A stretch of 55,625 nt of DNA from Oscillospiraceae bacterium (GCA_015066225.1 SVOT01000005.1:79064-134688); one strand, 5' to 3'; positions 1 through 8,501 are shown, counted from the stretch's first letter. Notes: generated by a model not told the origin, from the letters alone. Numbers and translations: made by a program.

Positions 1-1637
1 TCCTCTGGACCGGAACCACCCGCGCAGGCAAAGCATATTCCTCCGACACAGCTCCCACGGAAGCAGGTAGCTACACCGTGACCGTTACCTATCCCGGCGG
101 TCAGACGGGTAGCGCCGACTTTACGGTGCATCCCCAGTCGATCAACTACTGCGCTGTGTGGCTCGATGACTCTGAGCTCACCTATAACGGCTTGGAGCAG
201 ACCAAGGGTGTAAACGTCAGCTACATCGGGATAACGCAGGTAGAGGGTGTTGATTATATTGTCACCGGCAACAAGCAAACCAATGCGGGCACCCATACGA
301 TAACAGTAACCGGCATCGGCAACGTTGAGGGAACCAAAACCGTCAACTTTACCATCTACGAAAAGCACCCCACAGTGGATGATTTCAACATCCCCGAAAT
401 CGCAGAATACGCCTATACAGGCAAGAAGGTGGAGCTGCCCCTTCCCACACTGAAGGAGCCTTACACGGGCGGCGGCACCATCACTGTTTACTATAACGGC
501 GTCTCAACGCAGCCCACCAAGATGGGTGAGTATGAGGTGACATTCCGCATGGGGGATGGCACAAACTTCTACTCCAGTTCCTACTTCGAATACGGCACAC
601 TGGTGATTAAAGCTGCCGATATTTCCGACATCGTTCTCCATGATCTGGACGTACCCCAGGTGGGCAAGACCCCCGATACGAGTGTATATTCCGGTTATTC
701 CGCCCTCTACACCGCGTTGGATGTATGTTGGCTGGATGAAGAGGACGCTGAGGTAAATAGCTTTGAAGAAGGAAAGTTCTATACCGTAGAGATCACCGTT
801 TCCTCTAACTATATCGGCGACGGCAGCGGCAACAGATTTAACTTTGCAGATTCTGTCACCGCCTCCATTAACGGCAATGCGGTCAGTGGCGAAGGCAACA
901 GTGTCACCGTGAACGACGACCATAAGGTGACCATTCGCTACAAGTTTGCGGCTGCTCCCGCAGGCGCTATTGTCAGCGGCACGGTAACCAGCTTCAACAG
1001 CGATACCGATGATGTGACCATCGAGCTTTTTGCCGAAGGTAGCACATCGGCAGACTACATCGATACCGTCAAAGGTAACACTGCAGAGTATTCCATTGTA
1101 GGCGTTGCCGAGGGTACTTATACTATGAGAGTCAGCAAAGCAAACCACGTCACCCGTGAATATACCATAGTTGTCGGTACGGACGATGTTACTCAGGACG
1201 TAGAATTGAATCTTTATGCCGACACTAATCTTGACGGTGAAATAGATGTTGAAGATTATCAGGCTCTTGTAAATGCTGTTCTCAAAGATGACCACGAGCA
1301 GATTGGAACTGCAGAATATGACGATTTGATTCATTATGATTTAGTAATGGACGGTTATCTTGATGTTCTTGATGTTGCTGTTATGGAGCTTGTCGTTAAC
1401 GGTCACAGAACAATTAATGAAGTATATGACATTAAAAAAGGTGACTATGACTATGACGGTGAAGCATTCACCGAAAGCGATATTGTTGCAATGCAAACAG
1501 CGCTTTCGGATATTGAAACCAATGCTCCAAAAATGAACACTGCTCAAAAATTTGCGGCAGATGTGAACTACAACGGCAAAGTCGATTCCGATGACCTTGC
1601 ATTTCTTATTAAAAGATACGGAAATTTAATTGTATAA
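1..1637 (+). CDS. MBG/dockerin-type surface protein, 3' part (5' end outside window)
   Basis: The frame is open from base 3, so the true start lies upstream; a GTG at 78 is only the first internal start-like codon. The N-terminal half has immunoglobulin-like MBG/YDG repeats (AGSYTVTVTYPGG near 60-110, LTYNGLEQTKGVNVSY near 178-230). A carboxypeptidase-regulatory-like beta-sandwich follows near 955-1215. The C-terminus carries four Ca-binding-type segments resembling paired dockerin modules: DTNLDGEIDVEDY, DLVMDGYLDVLD, DYDYDGEAFTESD and DVNYNGKVDSDD. Such proteins are secreted and either join cellulosome-like complexes through cohesins or stay at the cell surface; which applies cannot be told here. 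Codon choice shifts from GC-rich to AT-rich near base 1190, just before the dockerin part. A hairpin terminator follows at 1659. Confidence 0.85.
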   Translation, partial: LWTGTTRAGKAYSSDTAPTEAGSYTVTVTYPGGQTGSADFTVHPQSINYCAVWLDDSELTYNGLEQTKGVNVSYIGITQVEGVDYIVTGNKQTNAGTHTITVTGIGNVEGTKTVNFTIYEKHPTVDDFNIPEIAEYAYTGKKVELPLPTLKEPYTGGGTITVYYNGVSTQPTKMGEYEVTFRMGDGTNFYSSSYFEYGTLVIKAADISDIVLHDLDVPQVGKTPDTSVYSGYSALYTALDVCWLDEEDAEVNSFEEGKFYTVEITVSSNYIGDGSGNRFNFADSVTASINGNAVSGEGNSVTVNDDHKVTIRYKFAAAPAGAIVSGTVTSFNSDTDDVTIELFAEGSTSADYIDTVKGNTAEYSIVGVAEGTYTMRVSKANHVTREYTIVVGTDDVTQDVELNLYADTNLDGEIDVEDYQALVNAVLKDDHEQIGTAEYDDLIHYDLVMDGYLDVLDVAVMELVVNGHRTINEVYDIKKGDYDYDGEAFTESDIVAMQTALSDIETNAPKMNTAQKFAADVNYNGKVDSDDLAFLIKRYGNLIV

Positions 1638-1658
1638 TTCAATTCTTTCCAAATATAA

Positions 1659-1697
1659 AAACAACAAGTCGGCTGAAAAGTCGGCTTGTTGTTTTTT
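1659..1697 (+). terminator. Intrinsic terminator of the dockerin protein gene
   Basis: A stem of about 15 pairs (AACAACAAGTCGGCT with AGTCGGCTTGTTGTT, two G-U pairs) closes a GAAA loop and runs into a T tract. It begins about 22 bases after the stop codon. Confidence 0.85.
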
Positions 1698-1927
1698 ACA
1701 TATATTGTGTGTTGAATATTTACCGGACCTTTTTCATCGGTCACTAAACACCCTGTAAAGATTTTATATAGAAACAGAAGCTGGTTCCTATTTACGTTTC
1801 TTGCTAATATGCCCAATAATGCGCCGTAATTAAGCAAAGTAAAGAAAAGCAAAGCAACCTAAATTGCCTTTTTTAAGCCATGGCAACCACGGACAAAAGC
1901 CCGAACCTGCTTGAGTGATAACGGGCG
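1698..1927. other. Intergenic stretch, no gene seen
   Basis: No credible reading frame with a ribosome binding site is visible on either strand. The right end (from about 1880) holds GC-rich sequence leading into the first tRNA-associated cassette. Its last part, GGGCGGGTTCAAGTCCCG at 1923-1940, resembles a sense-strand tRNA T-arm without the rest of a tRNA. Confidence 0.5.
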
Positions 1928-2017
1928 GGTTCAAGTCCCGATTGCTTTGATTTTACATAAAAATAAAGAACTCACATAAAGTGAATTCTTTATTTTGGTG
2001 CAGAGAATGGGACTTGA
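1928..2017. repeat. 90-bp direct repeat, copy 1 (tRNA-Leu 3' end plus terminator)
   Basis: This nearly matches 2085-2174, differing mainly as GATTGC versus GAATAC near the left end. The unit begins with a plus-strand T-arm-like sequence (GGTTCAAGTCCC), contains the tRNA-Leu terminator hairpin, and ends with the antisense of the tRNA-Leu 3' end, TGGTGCAGAGAATGGGACTTGA (first base 1996). The tRNA sequence stops at the T-loop and becomes unrelated hairpin-rich sequence, so this is a tRNA-Leu 3' fragment, not a gene. Confidence 0.8.
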
Positions 2018-2084
2018 TGGGCTCTGCCCATCATTCGCTGCGTTTCACTTGCGAACACCCGATTGTGTTCGGCTTCGCCGAGGG
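2018..2084. other. 67-bp insert between the two 90-bp repeats
   Basis: A GC-rich filler containing short palindromes (TGGGCTCTGCCCA at 2017-2029; TTCGGCTTCGCCGA around 2069-2082). With one flanking 90-bp copy it makes a 157-bp tandem unit. It encodes nothing recognisable. Confidence 0.55.
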
Positions 2085-2174
2085 GGTTCAAGTCCCGAAT
2101 ACTTTGATTTTACATAAAAATAAAGAACTCACATAAAGTGAATTCTTTATTTTGGTGCAGAGAATGGGACTTGA
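2085..2174. repeat. 90-bp direct repeat, copy 2 (overlaps the genuine tRNA-Leu 3' end)
   Basis: This is the second copy of the unit at 1928-2017. Its right end is the 3' end of the intact tRNA-Leu gene, so the tandem unit repeats the tRNA 3' end and its terminator, as an attachment-site duplication would. Confidence 0.8.
2118..2152 (-). terminator. Terminator of tRNA-Leu
   Basis: AAATAAAGAACTCAC pairs with GTGAATTCTTTATTT around an ATAAA loop, directly after the CCA end. On the minus strand it runs into a T-rich tract. An identical hairpin lies in the upstream copy at about 1961-1995. Confidence 0.7.
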
Positions 2175-2239
2175 ACCCACATGAACTTGCATTCACTAGA
2201 ACCTGAATCTAGCGCGTCTGCCAATTCCGCCACCCCTGC
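2153..2239 (-). tRNA. tRNA-Leu (anticodon CAG)
   Basis: An 87-nt class II tRNA read on the minus strand. It begins GCAGGGGTGGCGGAATTGG and ends with an encoded CCA. The anticodon stem CTAGA/TCTAG holds the loop TTCAGGT, giving CAG. A long variable arm and the T-arm GTGGGTTCAAGTCCCAT are present. Partial copies of both its 5' and 3' parts lie on either side. Confidence 0.95.
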
Positions 2240-2277
2240 ATATTTAGTTAAGAAGTAAGAGTGAATAGTGAATAGGT
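2221..2277. repeat. 57-bp direct repeat, copy 1 (tRNA-Leu 5' end and leader)
   Basis: This matches 2443-2499 with one mismatch (TTAAGAAG versus TTATGAAG). It covers the first 19 nt of the tRNA and the upstream leader, so a segment starting inside the tRNA D-arm and running upstream has been duplicated. Confidence 0.85.
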
Positions 2278-2329
2278 GAGTCTTAATGATTCACTCATAA
2301 ACTATATCTAAAAAAGAACTTTATGGGAA

Positions 2330-2427
2330 GGACTCTTGCGGTACCCAAAATTTTTGCTCGCTTTTCGCTTCGCATAATTTTGACCGCTGCGCCGTTTCGC
2401 CCTTACTGCATCCGCCACAGGCGGCGT
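2330..2427 (-). repeat. Dispersed repeat family A, copy 1
   Basis: About 98 bp matching, with substitutions, the arms of the foldback element at 38138-38722. Shared landmarks on the plus strand are ACTCTTGCGGTACCCAAAAT, the TTCGCTTCGC segment, ATTTTGACCGCT and CATCCGCCACAGGCGGCG. It sits between the two copies of the tRNA-Leu 5' end. Confidence 0.75.
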
Positions 2428-2442
2428 GCGGGCTCGACGCTA

Positions 2443-2499
2443 CCAATTCCGCCACCCCTGCATATTTAGTTATGAAGTAAGAGTGAATAGTGAATAGGT
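2443..2499. repeat. 57-bp direct repeat, copy 2 (truncated tRNA-Leu 5' half)
   Basis: On the minus strand this reads leader, then GCAGGGGTGGCGGAATTGG (2461-2443), then departs from tRNA sequence in the D-arm. No anticodon arm follows, so it is a tRNA-Leu 5' remnant. The remaining stretch 2500-2611 shows no gene. Confidence 0.8.
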
Positions 2500-2611
2500 T
2501 TTTCTGTATCAATCAGTTTTTACATATAACTCTGCCGCTGCGTCTCGTTCCACAAACGGCAAGGGGTATTCTAACATATAAACTATTCTCTGTCAACAAA
2601 TATATTCCACT

Positions 2612-3271
2612 TTATCCGTTTAATTCTGCCTCAAATTCGGGCATTATGTGGGTTGTGGTTGTGAGAAAAATCACCATCATTTCGCCGTATGGGTATTCGT
2701 TGAGCGAATTATCCTTGCTTGCTCGTTTACTATTGAGGTCTTTATCTATTGTATAGATTGCCACAAGCGTATCCTTATTTCTTATCGGCTTGCCGTTTTC
2801 GTCTGTTGTGCCGTTGAATTCAAGCACAATATTACCGTTGCCATCGGGCACGGTGTAAAAAACGACCATCTTCTTTGGGTCTGTGTCGTATTTTGAGACC
2901 ACGGCGTTTATATATTTATTCTTCGGGCTGTCAGAAAATTCCATTTCTCCTGTTTTTTGTGGCTGCTTCTGCGTTGTGGGTGGCTCGGTGATCTCGCCAG
3001 TTTCCACTTCTGTTACGGGAGGTACTTGTGGTTCGGTTGTTGTGGGAGCTGTGGTGTTTGGGGTTGACGTGCTTTCACTCTCTCCGGGAGCAGTCACGTT
3101 AACCGTCGGCTTTTCACCCACAATGGCACTCTGGGTTTCGTGGGGTAGGGTTTTGTATTCTATAATGGTTGTAGACTCAGAGGACGGCTCATTTCGGTCT
3201 ATTGTTGCCGTGCAGGAGCACAAACACACTATTGACAAAACAAGCACAAGTGAAATTATTGTTTTTTTCAC
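2612..3271 (-). CDS. Putative lipoprotein with Thr/Pro-rich linker
   Basis: 219 aa of unknown function. I place the start at a GTG (3271) behind GGGAG; the frame remains open further upstream but without a matching binding site. The N-terminus is a lipoprotein signal: two Lys, a hydrophobic core, and the lipobox LCSC, predicting lipidation of the Cys at about residue 20 and anchoring outside the membrane. A linker rich in Thr, Ser, Pro and Glu spans about residues 30-110. The C-terminal ~110 residues form a compact domain (VVFYTVPDGNGNIVLEF, TLVAIYTIDKDL) that I do not recognise. It reads away from the next gene, so it is probably monocistronic. Confidence 0.75.
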   Translation of the reverse strand: MKKTIISLVLVLSIVCLCSCTATIDRNEPSSESTTIIEYKTLPHETQSAIVGEKPTVNVTAPGESESTSTPNTTAPTTTEPQVPPVTEVETGEITEPPTTQKQPQKTGEMEFSDSPKNKYINAVVSKYDTDPKKMVVFYTVPDGNGNIVLEFNGTTDENGKPIRNKDTLVAIYTIDKDLNSKRASKDNSLNEYPYGEMMVIFLTTTTHIMPEFEAELNG

Positions 3272-3474
3272 GCTCTCATCTCCCAAAACTTTGTACTTTA
3301 AAATATACCACAAATAAGAACATTCTGCAACAGTATAATCACTTCTATTTTTCCATAACATAAAAGGAACAAACCCGAAACGGTTAAAACTGCGGCTTTC
3401 GGTGATTAAAATACGACACGTTATTAAACAAGTGTTTAATGTTTCGCTTTTGGTGAGTTTTTTTACAAATTTGC

Positions 3475-3503
3475 TTGACTTTGTCGGAAAAAACCGATAT
3501 CAT
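3475..3503 (+). promoter_or_regulatory. Sigma-A type promoter of the acyl-CoA-ligase-like gene
   Basis: TTGACT at 3475-3480, a 17-base spacer and TATCAT at 3498-3503. Transcription would begin near 3510, which rules out start codons further upstream and supports the ATG at 3562. Confidence 0.7.
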
Positions 3504-3561
3504 CAACATAGTTTCTATTTTTATAGCCACTAATTTTTTGCTGTTAAGCGCGGAGGATAAA

Positions 3562-5322
3562 ATGGGTAAACCTTGCAATTATTTTTCTACTATGAAGCCT
3601 ATAAAGCTCATAGATGTTCCCGAAAACGAGAAAACCTGGTTAAAGCATTACGGCACAATGCCCGAGCACGTTCAATACCTTGACGGCTCAATTTACGATA
3701 TGTTTTCACAGGTTGCCAAAGAGCACCCCACCCTGCCCGCTCTTGAATTTTTTGATGTTGAATATTCTTTCAAGGAGTTTGACAAGCGTGTTAACATTGT
3801 GGCTCAGGCCCTTAAAAAACACGGTATAGTTGAAAACGAAAGCGTTACAATCTGCATGCCCAACATCCCCGAAGCAATTTTCCTTGTTTACGCTGTTAAC
3901 AAAATCGGTGCTGTTTGCAACATCATCCACCCTCTCAGCGATATTCAGGAAATCAAAAATGCTGTTGCCGTTACAGAATCCTCAATAATTTTCACAACTG
4001 ACGCTTCATACGCAAACGTTAAACAGGTTGGCGTTGAAACTGTTGTTGCTATTGACGTGAGCACAAGCATGAAGCCCCTGCTCAGAATGGCATACAACCT
4101 CAAAAGCAGAAAACAAATGAAGTATGATTCCGACACTATCCGTTGGAAGGATTTCATCGCAGGCTTCAGCGGAAGCTGCCCAACTGCAAAAAGAAGCAAG
4201 GATGACCCCGCAGTTCTTATTTACAGCGGCGGCACAACAGGCAAGTCAAAGGGCATTGTTCTTTCTAACCTTTGCTTTAACGCTCTTGCCACACAGTGCT
4301 ATTCCGTATGCCCCGAGGCAAGACCCGGTGCTTCAATGCTTTCTGCCCTCCCCATTTTCCACGGATTTGGTCTTTGCGTTGCAATCCATGCTCCCCTTAT
4401 GCTTGGAATGAAATGCATTCTCATCCCGAAAATTGACGTTAAAAAACTTAACGAAACAATTCAGAAGAAGCAGCCCACAATTCTCCCCGCTGTTCCCACA
4501 ATGCTCAAGGCTATTACAAACAACAAGAGCCTTGGTCCCGACAGCTTCAAAAGCGTTAAGGTTATTCTCAGCGGTGGCGACTACCTCCCCACAGACCTCA
4601 AAGAAAAGGTGCTTGAATATTTCAAAGCCTGCGGCTCTTCAACACACATAAGAATCGGCTACGGCCTTTCAGAGGCTACCGCATTCTTTACCGCCACAGC
4701 CTACGGCGCAGAGGATATTGACAACATCGGTATCCCCAACCCCGACACAATGATAAGAGTGTGTGACCCCGCAACAAACGAAGTGTTGCCCGATGGCGAA
4801 ATCGGTGAAATCTGCGTTAACGGCCCCACGGTTATGCTTGGCTACGTCAACGAAAAAGAAGAAACCGAAAATGCCCTCAGAACGCACAGCGACGGCACAC
4901 AATGGCTCCACACAGGTGACCTCGGTTACCTTGACGACGGTGTTCTTCACTTCACCTCAAGACTCAAGCGAATGATTATTTCAAATGGCTACAACATTTA
5001 CCCCACAGAGCTTGAAAACATCATCAACAAATGCAAATACGTTGCATCAAGCGTTGTTGTCGGCATCAAGGACAAGGTTCGCCAGGAAGCGCCCAAGGCG
5101 GTTATCGTTCTTAAAAACGGTGTTCAGCGCTCCGCAGAAATTGAAAAAGAAATCAAGGATTTCTGCAAGGAGCACCTTGCCAAGAACGCTCAGCTCAAGG
5201 AAATTGAATACACCGATGCGTTGCCCACAACAAAAATCGGCAAAATCAACTACAGAAAGTTTGAGCGAAAAAAAGACAAGGACGAAGTCGAAGCTACAGA
5301 AAACGAAACAGTCAATAAATAA
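3562..5322 (+). CDS. AMP-dependent synthetase/ligase (long-chain acyl-CoA synthetase-like)
   Basis: 586 aa. The ATG at 3562 follows GGAGG with good spacing and lies downstream of the promoter. It belongs to the ANL adenylating superfamily, which activates a carboxylate with ATP and usually transfers it to CoA. Visible core motifs in order: A3 YSGGTTGKSKG (about residue 222), A5 GYGLSEA, A7 HTGDLGY, A8 RLKRMIISNGYNIYPTELE, and A10 PTTKIGKINYRKFE with the catalytic Lys. Length and motif set fit fatty-acyl or aryl-CoA ligases; the acyl substrate cannot be read from sequence. No acyl carrier or beta-oxidation genes are adjacent. A strong terminator follows. Confidence 0.9.
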   Translation: MGKPCNYFSTMKPIKLIDVPENEKTWLKHYGTMPEHVQYLDGSIYDMFSQVAKEHPTLPALEFFDVEYSFKEFDKRVNIVAQALKKHGIVENESVTICMPNIPEAIFLVYAVNKIGAVCNIIHPLSDIQEIKNAVAVTESSIIFTTDASYANVKQVGVETVVAIDVSTSMKPLLRMAYNLKSRKQMKYDSDTIRWKDFIAGFSGSCPTAKRSKDDPAVLIYSGGTTGKSKGIVLSNLCFNALATQCYSVCPEARPGASMLSALPIFHGFGLCVAIHAPLMLGMKCILIPKIDVKKLNETIQKKQPTILPAVPTMLKAITNNKSLGPDSFKSVKVILSGGDYLPTDLKEKVLEYFKACGSSTHIRIGYGLSEATAFFTATAYGAEDIDNIGIPNPDTMIRVCDPATNEVLPDGEIGEICVNGPTVMLGYVNEKEETENALRTHSDGTQWLHTGDLGYLDDGVLHFTSRLKRMIISNGYNIYPTELENIINKCKYVASSVVVGIKDKVRQEAPKAVIVLKNGVQRSAEIEKEIKDFCKEHLAKNAQLKEIEYTDALPTTKIGKINYRKFERKKDKDEVEATENETVNK

Positions 5323-5328
5323 TTAATG

Positions 5329-5360
5329 AAATCCCCCGATGAAAATCATCGGGGGATTAG
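5329..5360 (+). terminator. Terminator between convergent genes
   Basis: AATCCCCCGATG pairs with CATCGGGGGATT around a short AAAAT loop, 8 bases past the ligase stop codon. The flanking A/T tracts could let it serve both the ligase and the convergent fibronectin-III protein gene. Confidence 0.8.
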
Positions 5361-5369
5361 TTTATGGAT

Positions 5370-8300
5370 TTATTTTACTTTTATTGTTTTGCTGTTTCCC
5401 AAACAAGCCATACCATCGTCAGTATGATTTGCGTCACGCCATGCAGCAACTGCATAGGTGTATTTTTTCCCTGATTCCACGCTACTGTCTATGGTAGATG
5501 TTTTTCCGTCATCTATAAAACGAAAGCTTTTGAAATATTCGTCAACGCCTTCTACCTTTCTATAAACAGCATAGCACTCTGCATACTGAGATTTTTCCCA
5601 TGAAATCTTTACACCGTCAGAGGTTTCTTTAACAGAAACAACGTCCACAGGAGCAAGTCTGAATATATATCTTTGAGTTGACCAATTCATATCACCAAAG
5701 GTTCCCTTATAGCTTGCTCTGAGATAGTATGCGTAGGTTTCGCCTTCTTTTGCCGTTTTATCAACGTACATAAACACGCCGTATTGATCTTTTTCTAAAT
5801 CAGCGGGGTCAAGCACAGCAATCTGCTTTTTGGTATCTGTGCCTTTAACTTCTCTGTAAATGTAGTATTTATCGGCTTTTTTGGAGGGGTCAAAACGAAG
5901 GAGAATACCGTCCTTTTCGTTAGTAGGTGTATAGAGTGCATAGGTTTTAACATATCTGCGGCTGAGACCTGTTTTGTTATAGCTGCTACCGTAGCTGTCC
6001 TTATATGCTCTTACTGTGTATGTATAAACCTTACCCTCTGCTACAGAGGTATCTTCAAAAGATGTTTTTGTTGTATCAGCAAGCTTTGACCAGCTTGTTT
6101 CGCCTGATGCTTTTCTGTAAACTCTGTATTTTGTTGCACCGGAAACCTTGCCCCAAGAAATCTTGATACCGCCATCTGTGTTTTCTGCTTTTGAAAGCTT
6201 GGGTGTTGCAACAAACGCAGTTTTAACGTTTTTGGTTGCGCTGGCAGCTTTACCGTTAAGAGCTTTTACTGTATAGGTATATGTTTTGCCGTTTTTTGCA
6301 GTTTTATCTGTGTAAGATGTTCCTGTTGTTACCTTGAGAGCAGTCCAGCTCTTTTCGCCTGCGGCTTTTCTGTAAACCTTGTATTCCTTCGCACCGCTGA
6401 CTTTGCCCCAGGAAATTTTAACTCCGGAAGCAGTATTTGATAACTTTGCGGTAGGTGCTGCAAGATACTTCACAGAAAGACCTGTTGAGTTAACGGCACT
6501 TGCCGAAGAATCCTTATATGCCTTTACTGTGTAAGAATAAGTCTTGCCGCTCTTTGCTGTTTTGTCTGTGTAAGCAAGCTTTGTTGTGTCTGCAAGCTTG
6601 GTCCAGCTCTTTTCGCCGGATGCTTTTCTGTAAACTCTGTATTTTGTTGCACCCGAAACAGCATTCCATTTAATCTCAACACCGTCTTTTACATTCTTTG
6701 CAGAAGCGAGCTTGGGTGTGGAAACAAATGTTATTTTTTCTGTGTCATAAGAGCTTGCGGCTTTACCCTTGAGAGCCTTTACGCCATAGGTATATGTTTT
6801 GCCGTTCTTTGCGGTTTTATCGGTAAAGGATGTGGAGGTTGTTGTTTTGAGAGCAGTCCATTTAGACTCGCCTGCGGCTTTTCTGTAAACCTTGTATTCG
6901 GTAGCACCTGCAACCTTTTTCCAGGAAACCTTAACGCCGCTTGTTGTTGCCTTTACATCAAAGTCAGGCTCCTCAACGTATGTTTTTGTGAGACCTGTTT
7001 TGTCATATGAGCCCCAACCGACAATGTTGCAGGCTCTGACGGTGTATGTATATTTAACTCCGCTCTTTGCAGATTCGTCAACGTAAGAGGTCTTTGAGCC
7101 GTCAACTGTATCAAGACCCACCCAGCTTTTATCATTGGGGCCTTTTCTGTAGATTTTGTATTTTGTAGCACGTGTTGAAGCCTGCCATTTGATTTCAACG
7201 CCATCTTCAACGTTTGTTGCACTGAGAAGCTTAACAGCCTTAGGAAGAACCGAGCCGCCGTTGTTCATTGTGAGCGTTTCAAGTGTGTAGGCATCCATAT
7301 ACTCTTTTTCGCCGATTTTCTGCGCTGTAAGACCGGCAAGGTCATATTTGTTGGGAACCTCTTTTGCAACGTAGCCGTATGTGGGATGCTCAATCAATTC
7401 ATAGACCGTATACTCGTAATCTATCTCACCGGTCTCCTCGTTGTAATAGCCATATTCTTCAAAACCGTATTTCTTGCCGTTTTCATCTAGGGCGATATCA
7501 TACGCCATTTTTTCTGTGGGGATGAAAACATTTTCCATATATGCGGGAATAGCGCCGTTCATTTTAACTGTGTAGCCCGCTTTTGCAGGGTCAATTGATT
7601 CTTCGGAAACAGGAGTACCCACGTATCTGCCGAGAGTTCCGTCGTAAACTACAGAGAAAAGGAAATACTTGCCGTTGGGCTCGTATGTTTCATAGTCGTA
7701 ATCCTCAACGCCTGCGTATGTAACGCCGTCCTTTGTGAAAACAGCTTCAATGTATTCGTATGTGTCCCAGAAAAGGTCGTATGCTTCAACCTGCTCGTAA
7801 ACATTTACTGTATAAGGCTCTGTAACAATAGCGCCACCGGCTTTAACCTTGCCTTCAAGCTGAATGAGCTTTGAAGGATCTGTGATGGTTGAGCCATAAA
7901 CCGCAATAGCCGCACCACCGTATTCAACGTCTGAATAGAGCTTGAGGTTAACGTCTTTTTCTGCCTTGAAAAACGCTGCTGTGTCGTCTGCACTTATTTC
8001 AACCGCTGCGGGGTAATTTTTGAGCTTGTTTACAACAAGCTCACCGGAGCCTGTAAGGGTAACGGCACCGCCCCAGCCCATACCGCTGGAGGACAGGCAC
8101 ATTATTTCATTATAACCCGAGAGCTTGATTTTGAAATCATCGCCCATACTCAAAGCCGCGATAACAGCCTTCTGGTTTCTGAAATTTTTGAGTGTAAGGG
8201 TATTCTTCTCCTGATTATAGCTGATTGAGCCAAAGGAAGAAGGAACACCGAAGCCCTCCACCTCAGGATAGACAAAGTATATCTCAGGGAAGGGAAACTC

Positions 8301-8501
8301 ATCACTGTTTAAAATATCCTCCTCAGTAGGCATTATCATAACGCCTATTGCAGACATTTTCAAACTGCCGTCTATGATTCCATCCTCAGGTAAATTTTCA
8401 AAATCATTAGGATACGGACCATTTTCAGCGAAAACAGTAACAGGCATCATTATCGAGCATAATAAAATGACCGATAAAATAATGCTTAAAAACTTTTTCA
8501 T
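5370..8501 (-). CDS. Secreted multi-domain fibronectin type III protein
   Basis: 1043 aa. The start follows AAGGAGTG. A Sec signal peptide (MKKFLSIILSVILLCSIMMP, cleaved near VFA-E) directs export. Residues ~30-230 are beta-rich and Gly-rich, resembling a beta-helix or carbohydrate-binding region but not assignable. From about residue 420 there are seven fibronectin-III-like repeats, each with a core such as GVKISWGKVSGAKEYKVYRK and a closing KTYTYTVKA. Repeats 2 and 4, and 3 and 5, are closest to each other, suggesting duplication of a two-domain unit. No sortase motif, SLH domain or dockerin is seen, so attachment to the cell is not evident. Likely an extracellular adhesive or carbohydrate-interacting protein. 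Confidence 0.85.
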   Translation of the reverse strand: MKKFLSIILSVILLCSIMMPVTVFAENGPYPNDFENLPEDGIIDGSLKMSAIGVMIMPTEEDILNSDEFPFPEIYFVYPEVEGFGVPSSFGSISYNQEKNTLTLKNFRNQKAVIAALSMGDDFKIKLSGYNEIMCLSSSGMGWGGAVTLTGSGELVVNKLKNYPAAVEISADDTAAFFKAEKDVNLKLYSDVEYGGAAIAVYGSTITDPSKLIQLEGKVKAGGAIVTEPYTVNVYEQVEAYDLFWDTYEYIEAVFTKDGVTYAGVEDYDYETYEPNGKYFLFSVVYDGTLGRYVGTPVSEESIDPAKAGYTVKMNGAIPAYMENVFIPTEKMAYDIALDENGKKYGFEEYGYYNEETGEIDYEYTVYELIEHPTYGYVAKEVPNKYDLAGLTAQKIGEKEYMDAYTLETLTMNNGGSVLPKAVKLLSATNVEDGVEIKWQASTRATKYKIYRKGPNDKSWVGLDTVDGSKTSYVDESAKSGVKYTYTVRACNIVGWGSYDKTGLTKTYVEEPDFDVKATTSGVKVSWKKVAGATEYKVYRKAAGESKWTALKTTTSTSFTDKTAKNGKTYTYGVKALKGKAASSYDTEKITFVSTPKLASAKNVKDGVEIKWNAVSGATKYRVYRKASGEKSWTKLADTTKLAYTDKTAKSGKTYSYTVKAYKDSSASAVNSTGLSVKYLAAPTAKLSNTASGVKISWGKVSGAKEYKVYRKAAGEKSWTALKVTTGTSYTDKTAKNGKTYTYTVKALNGKAASATKNVKTAFVATPKLSKAENTDGGIKISWGKVSGATKYRVYRKASGETSWSKLADTTKTSFEDTSVAEGKVYTYTVRAYKDSYGSSYNKTGLSRRYVKTYALYTPTNEKDGILLRFDPSKKADKYYIYREVKGTDTKKQIAVLDPADLEKDQYGVFMYVDKTAKEGETYAYYLRASYKGTFGDMNWSTQRYIFRLAPVDVVSVKETSDGVKISWEKSQYAECYAVYRKVEGVDEYFKSFRFIDDGKTSTIDSSVESGKKYTYAVAAWRDANHTDDGMACLGNSKTIKVK

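Noticed and set aside
1928-2499. Integrated prophage or genomic island at tRNA-Leu
   Set aside because: Duplicated tRNA ends are present, but they are only 157-222 bp apart and no integrase or phage gene is nearby.
2321-2512. 63-aa minus-strand frame through the tRNA-Leu leader
   Set aside because: It consists of family A repeat and truncated tRNA sequence.
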